64,000 nucleotides of DNA from Verrucomicrobiaceae bacterium UBA7681 (GCA_002482965.1 DLGZ01000027.1:68181-132180), one strand, 5' to 3'; shown: positions 9,331 through 18,843, counted from the stretch's first letter. Made by a program: numbers and translations. Notes: generated by a model from the sequence alone, not told the origin.

Positions 9331-9594
9331 ATGGGACAAGAAGACGAAATCGAGCGTAACATGGGCGTGCAGCCTCTGGACGGGATCATGACCGAGCATG
9401 AACTGGGAAATCACGCCCTAGTGGCCGCCAGTACGGAGCCAATGACGCACAAAGCCGTGCAGCGCGCCCGCAAAGGCCGCCGGCTGACCAAGCACATGAA
9501 ACAGCGCATGGCCGACGCACTGAATCTCCTCCTCAAGCAGAAGGGCGTGGAAATCGAGCGCCCCTGGGTGGTGAAAGATTTGTTCACGTACTGA
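9331..9594 (+). CDS. Small conserved-looking basic protein, possibly HTH-like
   Basis: An 87-residue protein. The start at 9331 is chosen over an in-frame ATG at 9274 because a purine-rich GAGAGG lies just upstream. The sequence runs acidic at the start and basic later, with a core LVAASTEPMTHKAVQRARKG followed by a helix containing MKQRMADALNLLL. That pattern (helix, turn, basic helix) is reminiscent of a degenerate Cro/CI-type DNA-binding domain; this is only a resemblance. It stands alone between the kinase and the cupin gene. Confidence 0.65.
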   Translation: MGQEDEIERNMGVQPLDGIMTEHELGNHALVAASTEPMTHKAVQRARKGRRLTKHMKQRMADALNLLLKQKGVEIERPWVVKDLFTY

Positions 9595-9669
9595 AGTGGC
9601 AAAACGGATAGTCACAGGTGCATCGCCCGGCTTGCTGTGGTGATTTCATCACGCTAGCATCCGACCACC

Positions 9670-10083
9670 ATGTCCGACGCCATCGCCAACCGCCGCTTCG
9701 TCACTGCTGCCGAAAAAATCGACTTTCAGTCTCCTTGGACGCTGGAGGAGTGGATCTGCCGCAGTGACATCGTGAATAACGAGCACCTCATGATGGTGCG
9801 TGCCAACATGGAGCCCGGGCGCAGCCATCCCTTCCACTCACACCCGACGCGGGAGGAGATGATCTACATTCTTGCGGGCAAGGCCGAGCAGTGGGTCGGC
9901 CAGCAGAAAAAAATCCTCGGCCCCGGAGACACCGCCTTCATTCCCATGGGTGAAATCCATGGCACCTGGAACGTGGGGGACGAAATACTCGTCTTCCTCG
10001 CGATCCTTTCTCCAGCCAAGGCCGATGAGCCCGGCCTCGTGGACCACAGTGAGGAGGAGCCTTGGAAGTCGCTGCGAAATTAG
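9670..10083 (+). CDS. Cupin-domain protein
   Basis: A 137-residue single-domain cupin. Motif 1 is visible around residues 50-70 (PGRSHPFHSHPTREEMIYIL, with His-x-His and a Glu suitable for metal binding) and motif 2 around 83-98 (GPGDTAFIPMGEIHGTWN, with the metal His). Such small cupins are often metal-dependent isomerases, dioxygenases or ligand-binding proteins; the substrate cannot be inferred. It ends at a hairpin shared with the convergent gene on the other strand. Confidence 0.88.
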   Translation: MSDAIANRRFVTAAEKIDFQSPWTLEEWICRSDIVNNEHLMMVRANMEPGRSHPFHSHPTREEMIYILAGKAEQWVGQQKKILGPGDTAFIPMGEIHGTWNVGDEILVFLAILSPAKADEPGLVDHSEEEPWKSLRN

Positions 10084-10111
10084 GCCAGTTGCGCCGCAAA
10101 TGGCCTAATTT
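10077..10111. terminator. Bidirectional hairpin between convergent genes
   Basis: A perfect 11-bp inverted repeat (AAATTAGGCCA at 10077-10087, complement at 10101-10111) with a 13-base loop. It spans both stop codons of the convergent cupin gene and the acidic unknown gene. The A-rich and T-rich arms make it a plausible terminator in either direction, though the trailing T run is only three bases. Confidence 0.6.
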
Positions 10112-11316
10112 GCGCGCAGTTTTTTGCGTAGATCGTTGATGCCGTCGCGGATGGCGAAGAGTTCAGCGCGGAAGTCGTTGAGCAAATCTTGACGGTCACT
10201 CCAATCGGGGGTTTTCATCAGTTCGTTCAATGCGGCGAGGGCCTCGTTGGCCCAGTTGAGACAGCGGCGTAGAATGGCGAGAGTATGACCGGTTTGGAAT
10301 GAAGCATCAAAGTCATGCGTGCCAAGTGCTCCGGCCAGCTTGCCGCTGATGTTCATCGAGTTGCGGATGAAACGGTCGAGTGGCGAGCTGCCATCGCTCT
10401 TCACGGTGTTTTCGGATCGTTCTTCTTTGATTTCGGTCAGCAGCCGCAAGACGAAGTCATAGGCCATGGTTTGCAGCGGGTGGGCTTCACGCTCGCGCTC
10501 TTCCAGGAAGTCGGAGAAGGCTTGATCATCGAGTTCGTTCTCGATCCCGTCCAGTTCTGGCAGCGCTTCATGCCCCTCTTTCCAGGCTTCACCTGCAGCA
10601 TCGTCGTCATCGGGCTCGGGGCTGCCGCGCAGAATGTGATCCCAGCCCATGACAAAGGCGATGCGTTCATCATGGAGGCCGTCTACGCCATATTTTTCGA
10701 TGGCCTCCATGTGCGCGTCTGCGAGGCGGTCGGATTGCTTGAGTGATTTTTCCCAGGATTCCTCACTGTCATCGTCGTCATCATCGTCATCGTCCTTTGA
10801 CTCGGGGCGTTGGATAATGCCGGCCAGCCAGTCGCGCATGGCGTGAAGGTTGCTCAGTTTTTGCGCCTCTTCCTCCGCCTCTTCCATTTCCCAAACCCAC
10901 GCGGAGAGGCAGACCTCAAAATTCGTGCCATCAATGAAAACACGGCCGTTCTCTGGGGAGAACCACTCGATATAAAGGTTGTTTTGACATTCGGTTGGAG
11001 AATCGACGAAATCATCCTCCTCGCGGCTTTGCTCCTGCTTCTCTGTCGCGGGGTGAACCTTCACTTTGCAGGAGATGGTGATGTCTCCGACGTGGCCCTT
11101 CTGTTTCGGCGGCAGGCTGAGGGACGTGGGCTGGGGCGAGGGATCAGGGTTGGTGAAAGTTATTTTGCAGCCAGCGACATCGCGCCAAGCATTGCCTCTC
11201 AGATCAATGATGACGGGATCCTCCCGGCCGACCAGCCAGAGCTTGCCGCGCACGTTGTCGCGAGTGGTATTGTCGATTTCGCCACGGATGACGGCGGTGT
11301 CGAGACGCAGGGCCAT
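10105..11316 (-). CDS. Acidic protein of unknown function with Asp-run linker
   Basis: A 403-residue protein without a recognised domain. The N-terminal part (about 1-150) is beta-rich; a linker contains a run of nine aspartates (near residue 190, coded by a GAC/GAT tract around 10769-10795); the C-terminal half is helical and charged, ending in a likely coiled coil. No signal peptide is apparent, so it is probably cytoplasmic. MALRLDTAVI at 11316 is the preferred start; an in-frame ATG lies 12 codons further out. It converges on the cupin gene and shares its terminator. Confidence 0.7.
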   Translation of the reverse strand: MALRLDTAVIRGEIDNTTRDNVRGKLWLVGREDPVIIDLRGNAWRDVAGCKITFTNPDPSPQPTSLSLPPKQKGHVGDITISCKVKVHPATEKQEQSREEDDFVDSPTECQNNLYIEWFSPENGRVFIDGTNFEVCLSAWVWEMEEAEEEAQKLSNLHAMRDWLAGIIQRPESKDDDDDDDDDSEESWEKSLKQSDRLADAHMEAIEKYGVDGLHDERIAFVMGWDHILRGSPEPDDDDAAGEAWKEGHEALPELDGIENELDDQAFSDFLEEREREAHPLQTMAYDFVLRLLTEIKEERSENTVKSDGSSPLDRFIRNSMNISGKLAGALGTHDFDASFQTGHTLAILRRCLNWANEALAALNELMKTPDWSDRQDLLNDFRAELFAIRDGINDLRKKLRAN

Positions 11317-11447
11317 GCGACCATGAGAGCGTGGGCATGGCGGGAGTGTCAAGAGCGAGGGGGCTGGAATGACACTTCCCAGGGTTCGAAGTGCGTTCCA
11401 CGGCTTGACTCTCCCCTCTGGCTCGCTTGAGATTGCCTGTCCGCGCC

Positions 11448-12152
11448 ATGGAATTAATCTCGATCGTCGAAGCCCTTCTTTTTGCCACCCAGGAGCCCCT
11501 GGGCGTGCCGCAGATGTGTGCCGCCGTCAAAGAGACGGCGAAGGACATCGTGGATGCTGCCAGCGAACCCGTGGGGGAAGGGAGCCTGATCCAGATCCCG
11601 GAGTGGGTCTCCCCATTGGCTGCCACGACTGAGGAGCAGGTGCGTGGTATTTTGGATGAATTGATCGCCCGCTACGCAGCGGAGAAGCATTCCTTCACCC
11701 TCGTCGAGCGTGCGAACGGCTGGCGCATCGCCGCCCGTGGCGAGTATGCCGAGTGGTGCCGCGCGCTATATCCCGGCAAAAAGGTGCAGCGCCTGAGCCA
11801 GCCCGCGCTTGAGACGCTCGCCATTGTGGCCTACCGCCAGCCGATTACGAAAGCCGGAATCGAAGCGGTGCGCGGTGTTTCGGTGGATGCGATGGTGCAG
11901 CAGCTCATTGATCGTGGGTTGATGAAGATTGAAGGCCGTGCCGATCTGCCAGGCCGCCCGCTGCTGTATGGCACCACGGAGGCTTTCCTCGATCATTTCG
12001 GCGTGCGCAGTCTCGACGACATGCCCAACGCCTCTGAACTTCGCCGCGTGAAACTACCGACCGCCGAGGAAGGTGCCGCCGCTGCCGAACAACCTCAGGA
12101 GCATCAGCTTTCCCTGGCTCCGGTCACGCCTGCTGCGGCAGACGATTCTTAA
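11448..12152 (+). CDS. scpB: Segregation and condensation protein B
   Basis: A 234-residue ScpB, the kleisin-associated winged-helix partner of SMC-ScpA in chromosome condensation and segregation. The conserved opening (MELISIVEALLFATQEPLG) and the family hallmark (LSQPALETLAIVAYRQPITK, then IEAVRGVSVDAMVQQLIDRG) are clear, as is GRPLLYGTTEAFLDHFG near the end. The insert between about residues 25 and 60 is longer than in Bacillus ScpB, and the tail is Ala/Glu-rich. The ATG at 11448 is chosen over an upstream TTG. scpA is not in the window. pheA begins 21 bases downstream. Confidence 0.93.
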   Translation: MELISIVEALLFATQEPLGVPQMCAAVKETAKDIVDAASEPVGEGSLIQIPEWVSPLAATTEEQVRGILDELIARYAAEKHSFTLVERANGWRIAARGEYAEWCRALYPGKKVQRLSQPALETLAIVAYRQPITKAGIEAVRGVSVDAMVQQLIDRGLMKIEGRADLPGRPLLYGTTEAFLDHFGVRSLDDMPNASELRRVKLPTAEEGAAAAEQPQEHQLSLAPVTPAAADDS

Positions 12153-12173
12153 CCCTTTTTTCTCCTGCGGCCC

Positions 12174-13259
12174 ATGTCCCTCGAAGAAGTCCGCAACAAG
12201 ATCGACAGCATCGATCAGCAACTGCTGCGTTTGCTCAACGAACGCGCCGAGCTGGTGCACGCTGTTGGCGAGATCAAACGCAAGGACGATCTCGACATCT
12301 ATGTGCCGGGTCGCGAGGACAAGCTGCTGCGCAAGCTGGCGGAGATCAACCGTGCGCAAAACGGCCGCCTCACCGAGCGGGCCATCCGCGCGATCTATCG
12401 TGAGATCATGAGTGCCGCGCTCGCTTTGGAAGACAGCCTCAAAATCGCCTACCTTGGCCCCACGGGCTCGTGGACGCACCAGGCGGCGGTGAACAAGTTC
12501 GGCCATTGCGTCGAGTACCTCGCTGAAGCCAGCACTGAAGGCGTGTTTGGCCGCGTTGCCGCGCAGACCGCCGATTATGGAGTGCTGCCCATCGAGCACT
12601 CGACGGAAGGTGCGGTGCATCACACGCTGGATCACCTTGCCGACAGCGCCTTGCAAATCTACGCCGAGATTTTATGGAAGGCCGATGCCGCCGTCATGGC
12701 GCAGGGGGCGAACAGCACGATCACCGAGATTCATGGACGGGCGCAGATGCTCGCACGTTGCCGTCCCTGGCTCATCCAGAGCTTCCCCGGCGCACAGCTG
12801 ATCGAGTCGGCGAGTTCCAGCGCGGCTGCCAGCCTTGCGGCGCAGAATCCCACCGTGGCGGCTCTCGGGACTCCCCTGAGTGCTGAGCTGCACGATCTGC
12901 GCGTCATCGCCACCTCGCCGCGTGAATACGCCACCCAGACCCGCTTCATCATCCTCGGCCGCCGCTCCGGTCCGCCTTCAGGCAATGACAACACCATGCT
13001 GATGATCCATTCCAAGGATCGCGTGGGCGCGCTCATGGAGGTTCTGCAAGTCTTTGCCTCACGCAACGTCAACGTGCGCCAGATCGAAAACCGCCCGACT
13101 TCCTGCGGCACCCAGGCGCGCTTCTTCCTCGAAATCAGCGGCCACCATACCGATGCCACGCTCCAGCAGGCCATCACTGCCCTCGAAGTCGAAGGCATCG
13201 CCGTGCAGGTGAAGATCCTCGGCAGCTACCCGGCTCCGGGCTGGGTGGAGGAGAGGTAG
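12174..13259 (+). CDS. pheA: Bifunctional chorismate mutase / prephenate dehydratase
   Basis: A 361-residue P-protein that converts chorismate to prephenate and then to phenylpyruvate, the committed steps to phenylalanine. The N-terminal AroQ chorismate mutase covers about 1-90 (LEEVRNKIDSIDQQLLRLLN, with the active-site Arg and Lys of KDDLDIYVPGRE); the dehydratase covers about 95-270 (YLGPTGSWTHQAA, IEHSTEGAVHHTLD, TRFIILG); a C-terminal ACT domain (about 275-350, HSKDRVGALMEVLQVF and ENRPTS) should give feedback inhibition by phenylalanine. Length is normal. It is probably co-transcribed with scpB. Confidence 0.95.
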   Translation: MSLEEVRNKIDSIDQQLLRLLNERAELVHAVGEIKRKDDLDIYVPGREDKLLRKLAEINRAQNGRLTERAIRAIYREIMSAALALEDSLKIAYLGPTGSWTHQAAVNKFGHCVEYLAEASTEGVFGRVAAQTADYGVLPIEHSTEGAVHHTLDHLADSALQIYAEILWKADAAVMAQGANSTITEIHGRAQMLARCRPWLIQSFPGAQLIESASSSAAASLAAQNPTVAALGTPLSAELHDLRVIATSPREYATQTRFIILGRRSGPPSGNDNTMLMIHSKDRVGALMEVLQVFASRNVNVRQIENRPTSCGTQARFFLEISGHHTDATLQQAITALEVEGIAVQVKILGSYPAPGWVEER

Positions 13260-13314
13260 GGAGATGAGGGCGTTCGTCCAGTTGCCTTCAACTCAGTCCT
13301 GACTTCCTTTAGCC

Positions 13315-13920
13315 ATGACGCGCTTGATCTCGCTCCTGCTCTTCCTCACGCTCCCTCTGGATGCTGAAGACACGACGAAGCCTGCAACTGAATCCGCGCT
13401 TTGGACGATGGCGGATTACATGCGATTCTCTCCGGCAACGTTTCGTCTGCATCCGCCAGTTCTCCAGGTGATGGAGCGTGCGAAGATGGATGTTGGCTTG
13501 CTCAACGCGGCGATTTTCTTTGCCACCAACGCGGAGCGGGAGAAGCGCAAGCTGCCGATGTTCCAAGCCTCTCGTGCGCTGACGGCGTGCGCTTTCGAGC
13601 ACTCACGAGACATGGCCTTGGAGAATTTCTTTTCTCACGAGAATCCCAATGATCCCACGAAGCGCACAGCCTGGCAGCGCATGGAGGCCAAGGGCATGAA
13701 AAGTGGCGAGCGCGCTGAAAACATCGCCATGCGCACCACGAACGGCCTCACCTACCTCGCCTTTGCGGATGAGATGGTGAAGTTGTGGATGAACTCTCCG
13801 GGCCACCGGGCGAATATTCTAAACCGCAATCTCGCCTTTTTGGGCTGTGGCGTGCATGCCTGCACCTGTCCGAAATTTCACGTCTATGCCACGCAGAATT
13901 TCGCGTCAGTGGTCCCCTGA
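13315..13920 (+). CDS. Secreted CAP (SCP/PR-1) domain protein
   Basis: A 201-residue protein with a signal peptide at about 1-17 and a CAP domain covering most of the rest. Family marks are visible: ALTACAFEHSRDMA, FFSHENPNDPTKR, GERAENIA and WMNSPGHRANILN, including the His/Glu pair of the CAP cavity. Bacterial CAP proteins are exported and of mostly unknown activity (related to SafA/YkwD). It ends 9 bases before the stop of the convergent SUMF1-type gene. Confidence 0.9.
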   Translation: MTRLISLLLFLTLPLDAEDTTKPATESALWTMADYMRFSPATFRLHPPVLQVMERAKMDVGLLNAAIFFATNAEREKRKLPMFQASRALTACAFEHSRDMALENFFSHENPNDPTKRTAWQRMEAKGMKSGERAENIAMRTTNGLTYLAFADEMVKLWMNSPGHRANILNRNLAFLGCGVHACTCPKFHVYATQNFASVVP

Positions 13921-13929
13921 ATGGCGTAC

Positions 13930-15150
13930 TCAGAGGCCGCGCACGATCCGAAGGCCGACGTGCGTTGCAGTCATATCTCCCGGCAGGCTGAAACGACTTG
14001 CGCAGCGGGCGTCAGCGGCGGTGTGCCGCCAGCTACCGCCTCTGGCGATGCAGTTTTTTCCCTTGTCAGGACCATGGGGATTGTCCAGCGGTTGCATCGG
14101 AGTTCCGTAGTTTGGATCGTAGAAATCCCAGCACCACTCGGCCACGTTGCCAGCCATGTCATAGAGGCCGAATGCATTGGACTGAAAGCTGCCAATGGCC
14201 GCAGTGTAGGGAGTGCTGCTCTTGAGGGGTTGCGCTGTTCCTTCATGCTGACATTTGTCATATTCGATGAGAGAGGACCCATGGTAGTTGGCCTGCTCAT
14301 GAGTGATCTCGTTGCCCCAGGGAAAACGGTTGCCTGTGAGACCACCACGGGCGGCAAACTCCCATTCGGCCTCCGTGGGCAGGCGGTACCCATGGGCCCC
14401 CCAGTTGACATGTTGGTTGCCGATGTCCACCATGCCTTGGCGTGCGACATTCTGCTTGGTGGTTTCGGTGTAATAACAAGGCTTGAGGCCTTCCTTTTCA
14501 CTGAGCGCGTTGCACCATTTCACAGCATCCCCCCAGGAGATGCCATAGACAGGGTGGTTGTGCGCTTTGCCGCTGCCATCAGAGAGGTCAGGATAGCCAT
14601 GGTCTCGCCCCCACAGCCTGACGTCTTCCCAAAGCTTCAAGGTCACTTCATGTTTGGCCATCATGAAAGGCCCCAGACTGACCTGATGAGGCCGTGCGTC
14701 CTTCAATCCATCCAAGGAATCTCCCATTGCATAGGTTCCTCCCTTGAGCTCAACGAACTCAGTCTCGGGTGTCGGGGCAGGCGAAGATGAAGGCTCTGCA
14801 CTCGGCAAAACAGCCATACCAGGCAGTGCTGGCATATCAGGCAGATAGGGAAGGGCTGTCTGAGCTTGCGGAGATGCGGAGAGCGGGTGGTTGAGGCCGA
14901 GAAGATAGCCGCAGGTGGCTGCGATGAAAACCCCGGTTCCAATGAGCCATTTCTGACCGGGCCGGCACCGCTGGTTGGGAGCCGAGGGTCGTGTGTAGAA
15001 CGGCCTGTTGGTTATCGATTGCTGTTCATCCTGCCCGAAAATCTCAGGAGACTTCGTTGTTATAATCTGGCATGTCCCAGATCTTGTAAGTTCTACGTCA
15101 CTCGTCATTGCGAGCTCTGAAATAGCTGTTTCATCATCTTGAAAGAACAT
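13930..15150 (-). CDS. Membrane-anchored SUMF1/FGE-fold protein
   Basis: A 406-residue protein. A cytoplasmic N-terminal part (1-67) precedes one membrane segment (about 68-87, WLIGTGVFIAATCGYLLGL), a Pro/Ser-rich linker, and a formylglycine-generating-enzyme-like domain (about 130-406): FVELKGGTYAMGD, HQVSLGPFMMAKHEVT, HPVYGISWGDAVKWCNAL, GYRLPTEAEWEFAARGG, GNVAEWCWDFYD, and the final GLRIVR. The family includes true sulfatase-activating enzymes, but many members (PvdO- or EgtB-like) are not; whether the two catalytic Cys are conserved would need an alignment. The topology is unusual for a sulfatase activator. Confidence 0.85.
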   Translation of the reverse strand: MFFQDDETAISELAMTSDVELTRSGTCQIITTKSPEIFGQDEQQSITNRPFYTRPSAPNQRCRPGQKWLIGTGVFIAATCGYLLGLNHPLSASPQAQTALPYLPDMPALPGMAVLPSAEPSSSPAPTPETEFVELKGGTYAMGDSLDGLKDARPHQVSLGPFMMAKHEVTLKLWEDVRLWGRDHGYPDLSDGSGKAHNHPVYGISWGDAVKWCNALSEKEGLKPCYYTETTKQNVARQGMVDIGNQHVNWGAHGYRLPTEAEWEFAARGGLTGNRFPWGNEITHEQANYHGSSLIEYDKCQHEGTAQPLKSSTPYTAAIGSFQSNAFGLYDMAGNVAEWCWDFYDPNYGTPMQPLDNPHGPDKGKNCIARGGSWRHTAADARCASRFSLPGDMTATHVGLRIVRGL

Positions 15151-15328
15151 GGTAATAAGCTGATTTATTCACAAAAAAGGTCTGCCGCCGTGTTTTCTGT
15201 GAGTATGCGCAGCAGTAAAAAATCGGTCAAATTTCCAATCGAATTTTGAGAGGTGCAATAGGCAAAAGATTTATATTGATGGGTCGCGCGTAAATTGGAC
15301 AATCGGGCTTCCCAGATGGTGAAATGGC

Positions 15329-16885
15329 TCAAGCTGATTCAGGCCCAGCTACGGCGTGTTTGAGTGCTGAGATCCTGTCGTCAAGCCCTGTGCGGATTCG
15401 CGGCAGGCTTTCAGGATGACTTTTGCGGATGAATTCGACGAGCTTTTCGCGGATCTCACAGCGCAGATCCCAGGCTTTCGAACCGTCGGCGGCACTGGCA
15501 AGAGCGCGCAATTCCAGGGTGCTGTCCTTGCTGTCGGTGACCTGCAGACCCACGACGCGACCATCCCAATGGCTTGAGGCTTTGACGATGCGAGTGAGTT
15601 CTTCCCGGAGTTCGCCAACGGGCGCACTGTAGTCCACCTGAAGAAAGACGGTGCCCAGCACTTCGGCGGTCTGGCGTGTCCAGTTTTGAAATGGCTTTTC
15701 GATGAAGTAGTTGATTGGCAGCACCAGACGGCGTTGATCCCAGATGCGGACGACAACGTAGGTGAGCGTGATTTCCTCGATGCGTCCCCACTCCCCTTCG
15801 ACCACAACGACATCCTCAATGCTGATGGGCTGGGCGATGGCGATCTGGAAGCCTGCCAGCAGGCCGGCGATGCTGCGCTGTGCTGCAACACCGATGATCA
15901 AACCTGCAATGCCCGCCGATGCGAGAATGCTGCTGCCATATTGACGGACGGAATCAAAGACCATGAGCATGGAGCCCGCAGTGAGGATAATGACGACAGC
16001 GACGATTACTTTTTTGAGCAGGTTGGCCTGGGTGAAAATACGGCGGGCTTCATGATTATCCGGGGTGTCAAGCTGGTGGCGGCTGAGAAGCACATGCTCG
16101 AACGCATCCAGCCCCTGGATGATAAGCCATGACATGCTGCCGATGAGGAACAGGCTGGTGATGCGATTGAACACCAGCAGCTTATCCGGGTCGAGGTTCA
16201 GAAGCGGCAGCACCATCAGCAGAGCGACCACAGGAAACACAAGGCGCACCCCTTTGCGAAGGATAGCGGCAAGGATCGCTGCGGAATGACGGCCGTCCTT
16301 GGCTGCCCAGACACGAAGACGGGTGTTCACAAGCCTGACAAGGCGGACGGCAAACCAGGTAAGGGCGATCAGTGCAACTGCATCGGTGACATGCCCCGCA
16401 AGTGACTGCGCTCTGTTGCTCCCGTTGGAGTTTGCAAAGTGGGGGAACAGGGGCGTGAGCGTCCAGTAGATCCCACAAACCCAGATGAAGAGGTAGAGCG
16501 GGTGACGCACCGCATCGAGCAGGACTTGGGAGGCGCTCGGTGGCCGGTCTTCACCAGGCGGTTGAAGACGCCTGCCGATGGCTCTGTGGAGCCATGGGGC
16601 TCCAATGATGAGCACCAATAGCAGGAGTCCGCTGGTCAGGACTTTCAGCCAGATGATGCCCCGCCACGCCGGTTCATTCATCCATGCCACGGGTGTTGAT
16701 GCAAGTGAAGCGCCGATGTCATCAATGAAAGTGCCGAGCTTTTCACCCGATTCGTTCATCTGGTCTTTGCGGACAAGCGACGACTCACCTGAGACGGCAG
16801 CGGGCACCTGCGCCACCTCGTCAGAGAACAGTGGAAATGTCTGTCCCCAGACTAAAAATACGAGAAAACAGGCGCGTAACAGCAT
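15329..16885 (-). CDS. MscS-family mechanosensitive ion channel
   Basis: A 518-residue channel protein. After a signal peptide and a periplasmic stretch there are several membrane helices (from about 70), then the MscS core with the pore helix and beta domain: GSSILASAGIAGLIIGVAAQ, PISIEDVVVVEGEWGRIEEI, YVVVRIWDQRRLVLPINYFI. This subtype, with the WGRIEEI signature, is common in proteobacteria and PVC bacteria and probably releases solutes on osmotic downshock. The ATG at 16885 is preferred over a GTG three codons upstream because AAGGTGG sits at proper Shine-Dalgarno distance. Confidence 0.9.
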   Translation of the reverse strand: MLLRACFLVFLVWGQTFPLFSDEVAQVPAAVSGESSLVRKDQMNESGEKLGTFIDDIGASLASTPVAWMNEPAWRGIIWLKVLTSGLLLLVLIIGAPWLHRAIGRRLQPPGEDRPPSASQVLLDAVRHPLYLFIWVCGIYWTLTPLFPHFANSNGSNRAQSLAGHVTDAVALIALTWFAVRLVRLVNTRLRVWAAKDGRHSAAILAAILRKGVRLVFPVVALLMVLPLLNLDPDKLLVFNRITSLFLIGSMSWLIIQGLDAFEHVLLSRHQLDTPDNHEARRIFTQANLLKKVIVAVVIILTAGSMLMVFDSVRQYGSSILASAGIAGLIIGVAAQRSIAGLLAGFQIAIAQPISIEDVVVVEGEWGRIEEITLTYVVVRIWDQRRLVLPINYFIEKPFQNWTRQTAEVLGTVFLQVDYSAPVGELREELTRIVKASSHWDGRVVGLQVTDSKDSTLELRALASAADGSKAWDLRCEIREKLVEFIRKSHPESLPRIRTGLDDRISALKHAVAGPESA

Positions 16886-16950
16886 GAACTCCACCTTGGT
16901 TCATAACTCACGCCATGTCCCTCAGAACAATGTCAGGCTATGCCCCAAGG

Positions 16951-18843
16951 TCAGCCCTCTGCCAACTGAGCCAGCACTTTAGAGACGGTGTTTTCGACAC
17001 TGAGGCCGTGCTTTTTGCGGAGGACTGAGGGCGTGCCGTGCTCGATAAACTGGTCGGGCCAGCCGATGCGGACGACAGGGGTATGAACTCCAGCGTCGCT
17101 GAGCTCTTCTATGACGCCTGCACCGAAACCGTTGCGGAGAACGTGGTCTTCGAGGGTGCAGACGACCTTTACTTTTCTGGCAAAGGACGCGATGCAGACC
17201 ATGTCGAGCGGTTTGATCCAGCGTGGATTGATGAGAGCGACGGAGAGGCCTTTGGCTTCGAGCTCTATCTTAGCGGCTTCAGCGATGGGGAACATGTCGC
17301 CGAGTGCGATAAGGGCGACGTCACTGCCGTCTGCAATGACCTCAGCCTTGCCGATTTCAAGGCGGACGGGCTTGTCCTTGGGCATGATGCCGGGGCCGTT
17401 GCCACGCGGGTAGCGGATGGCGATGGGGCCACTCTCGTAGCAGGCCATGGTCCAGAGCATGTCCACAAACTCGTCTTCATTGCGCGGCTGCATGTGGACG
17501 ATGCCGGGGATGCCACGAAGGTAGGCGATGTCGAAGAGGCCATGGTGCGTGGGACCGTCATCACCGCTGAGACCACCACGGTCCATGCAGAGGCGCACGG
17601 GGAGGTTTTGGACTGCCATGTCATGCACGATCATGTCGAACGCGCGCTGCATGAAGGTGGAGTAGATGGTGAGGAAGGGCTTCAAGCCACGGGTGGCAAG
17701 GCCGCAGGCAAAGAGCGCGGCATGTTCTTCCGCGATACCCACATCGAAATAGCGCTCAGGGATTTCCTTTTTGAAGACGCTCAAGCCGGTTCCGCCGGGC
17801 ATGGCTCCAGTGATGGCGACAATTTTCTTGTCGGCCTTGGCGAAGTCGGTCACGCTGCGGGCGAAGACTTGGGAGTAGGTGGGCTTGTCGCTGGCTGCAG
17901 TTTCTCCGGTCTCGATGGTGTATTTGCCGAGACCGTGGAATTTGCCGGGATCGTTGAGGGCAGGGGTGTAGCCGCGGCCTTTTTCGGTGATGATGTGCAG
18001 GATCACCGGTTCATCCTGAGTTTTGAGGAACTCGAAGGTCTGGATGAGCAGCGGGATATTGTGACCGTCGATGGGGCCGTAGTAACGGATGCCGAATTCG
18101 TCGAACAGGGAGCTGCGGTTGGACGGTGTCTGGCTCTGCGGAAGGAGGATGTTCTTGGCGTGGTCTTCGACCTTCTTGGCGATGCGGCGTGCGTCTTCAC
18201 CAAGTACGAACTCAAGCAATTTGCCGGCTTTTTGATGCAGGTTCGCGTACGCAGGGTGCGTGGCGATGGAATTGAAGTACTTCGCAATGGCGCCGACGTT
18301 GCGGTCGATGGACCATTCGTTGTCGTTGAGTACGACGATGAGGCGTTTGGTATGCGCCGCGACATTGTTCATCGCTTCAAACACGGGGCCGCAGGTGAAT
18401 GCGGCGTCTCCAGCCACGCAGATGACGTTTTCGTCAGTGCCGGAGAGATCACGGCCTGTGGCCATGCCGAGGGCTGCGGAGAGGGCTGTGCCAGCGTGGC
18501 CTGCACCATAGCAGTCATGTTCGCTCTCGGTGCGGAGAAGGAAGCCATTGAGACCGTCGTGCTGGCGGATGGTATGAATACGGTCCCAGCGGCCGGTGAG
18601 CATTTTATGCACGTAGCCTTGATGCGCGACATCGAAGACGAAGCGGTCCTTGGGGGTGTCGAAAACCCGATGCAGAGCGATGCTGAGTTCCACGACACCG
18701 AGATTCGGGCCGAGGTGGCCGCCGGTCTGGCTGAGGGTCTCGATGAGCGTCTGGCGGATTTTCTCCGCGAGTTCGGGCAGTTTCTCCAGCGGCAGGGCTT
18801 TGAGGTCGGCAGGGGAGTTGATGGCAGGCAGTTGGGTATCCAC
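16951..18843 (-). CDS. dxs: 1-deoxy-D-xylulose-5-phosphate synthase
   Basis: A 630-residue thiamine-diphosphate enzyme that condenses pyruvate with glyceraldehyde 3-phosphate, the first step of the MEP isoprenoid pathway. Seen: GGHLGPNLGVVELSIALHRV, FDVAHQGYVHKMLTGR, the ThDP motif GDAAFTCG...LNDNEWSI (usual GDG is GDA), FDVGIAEEHAALFACGLA, DRGGLSGDDGPTHHG and a transketolase C-terminal domain. The GTG at 18843, 4 bases after the xseB stop, gives the family's usual length; longer in-frame ATGs at 18984 and 18954 would overlap xseB by over 100 bases. Confidence 0.9.
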   Translation of the reverse strand: MDTQLPAINSPADLKALPLEKLPELAEKIRQTLIETLSQTGGHLGPNLGVVELSIALHRVFDTPKDRFVFDVAHQGYVHKMLTGRWDRIHTIRQHDGLNGFLLRTESEHDCYGAGHAGTALSAALGMATGRDLSGTDENVICVAGDAAFTCGPVFEAMNNVAAHTKRLIVVLNDNEWSIDRNVGAIAKYFNSIATHPAYANLHQKAGKLLEFVLGEDARRIAKKVEDHAKNILLPQSQTPSNRSSLFDEFGIRYYGPIDGHNIPLLIQTFEFLKTQDEPVILHIITEKGRGYTPALNDPGKFHGLGKYTIETGETAASDKPTYSQVFARSVTDFAKADKKIVAITGAMPGGTGLSVFKKEIPERYFDVGIAEEHAALFACGLATRGLKPFLTIYSTFMQRAFDMIVHDMAVQNLPVRLCMDRGGLSGDDGPTHHGLFDIAYLRGIPGIVHMQPRNEDEFVDMLWTMACYESGPIAIRYPRGNGPGIMPKDKPVRLEIGKAEVIADGSDVALIALGDMFPIAEAAKIELEAKGLSVALINPRWIKPLDMVCIASFARKVKVVCTLEDHVLRNGFGAGVIEELSDAGVHTPVVRIGWPDQFIEHGTPSVLRKKHGLSVENTVSKVLAQLAEG

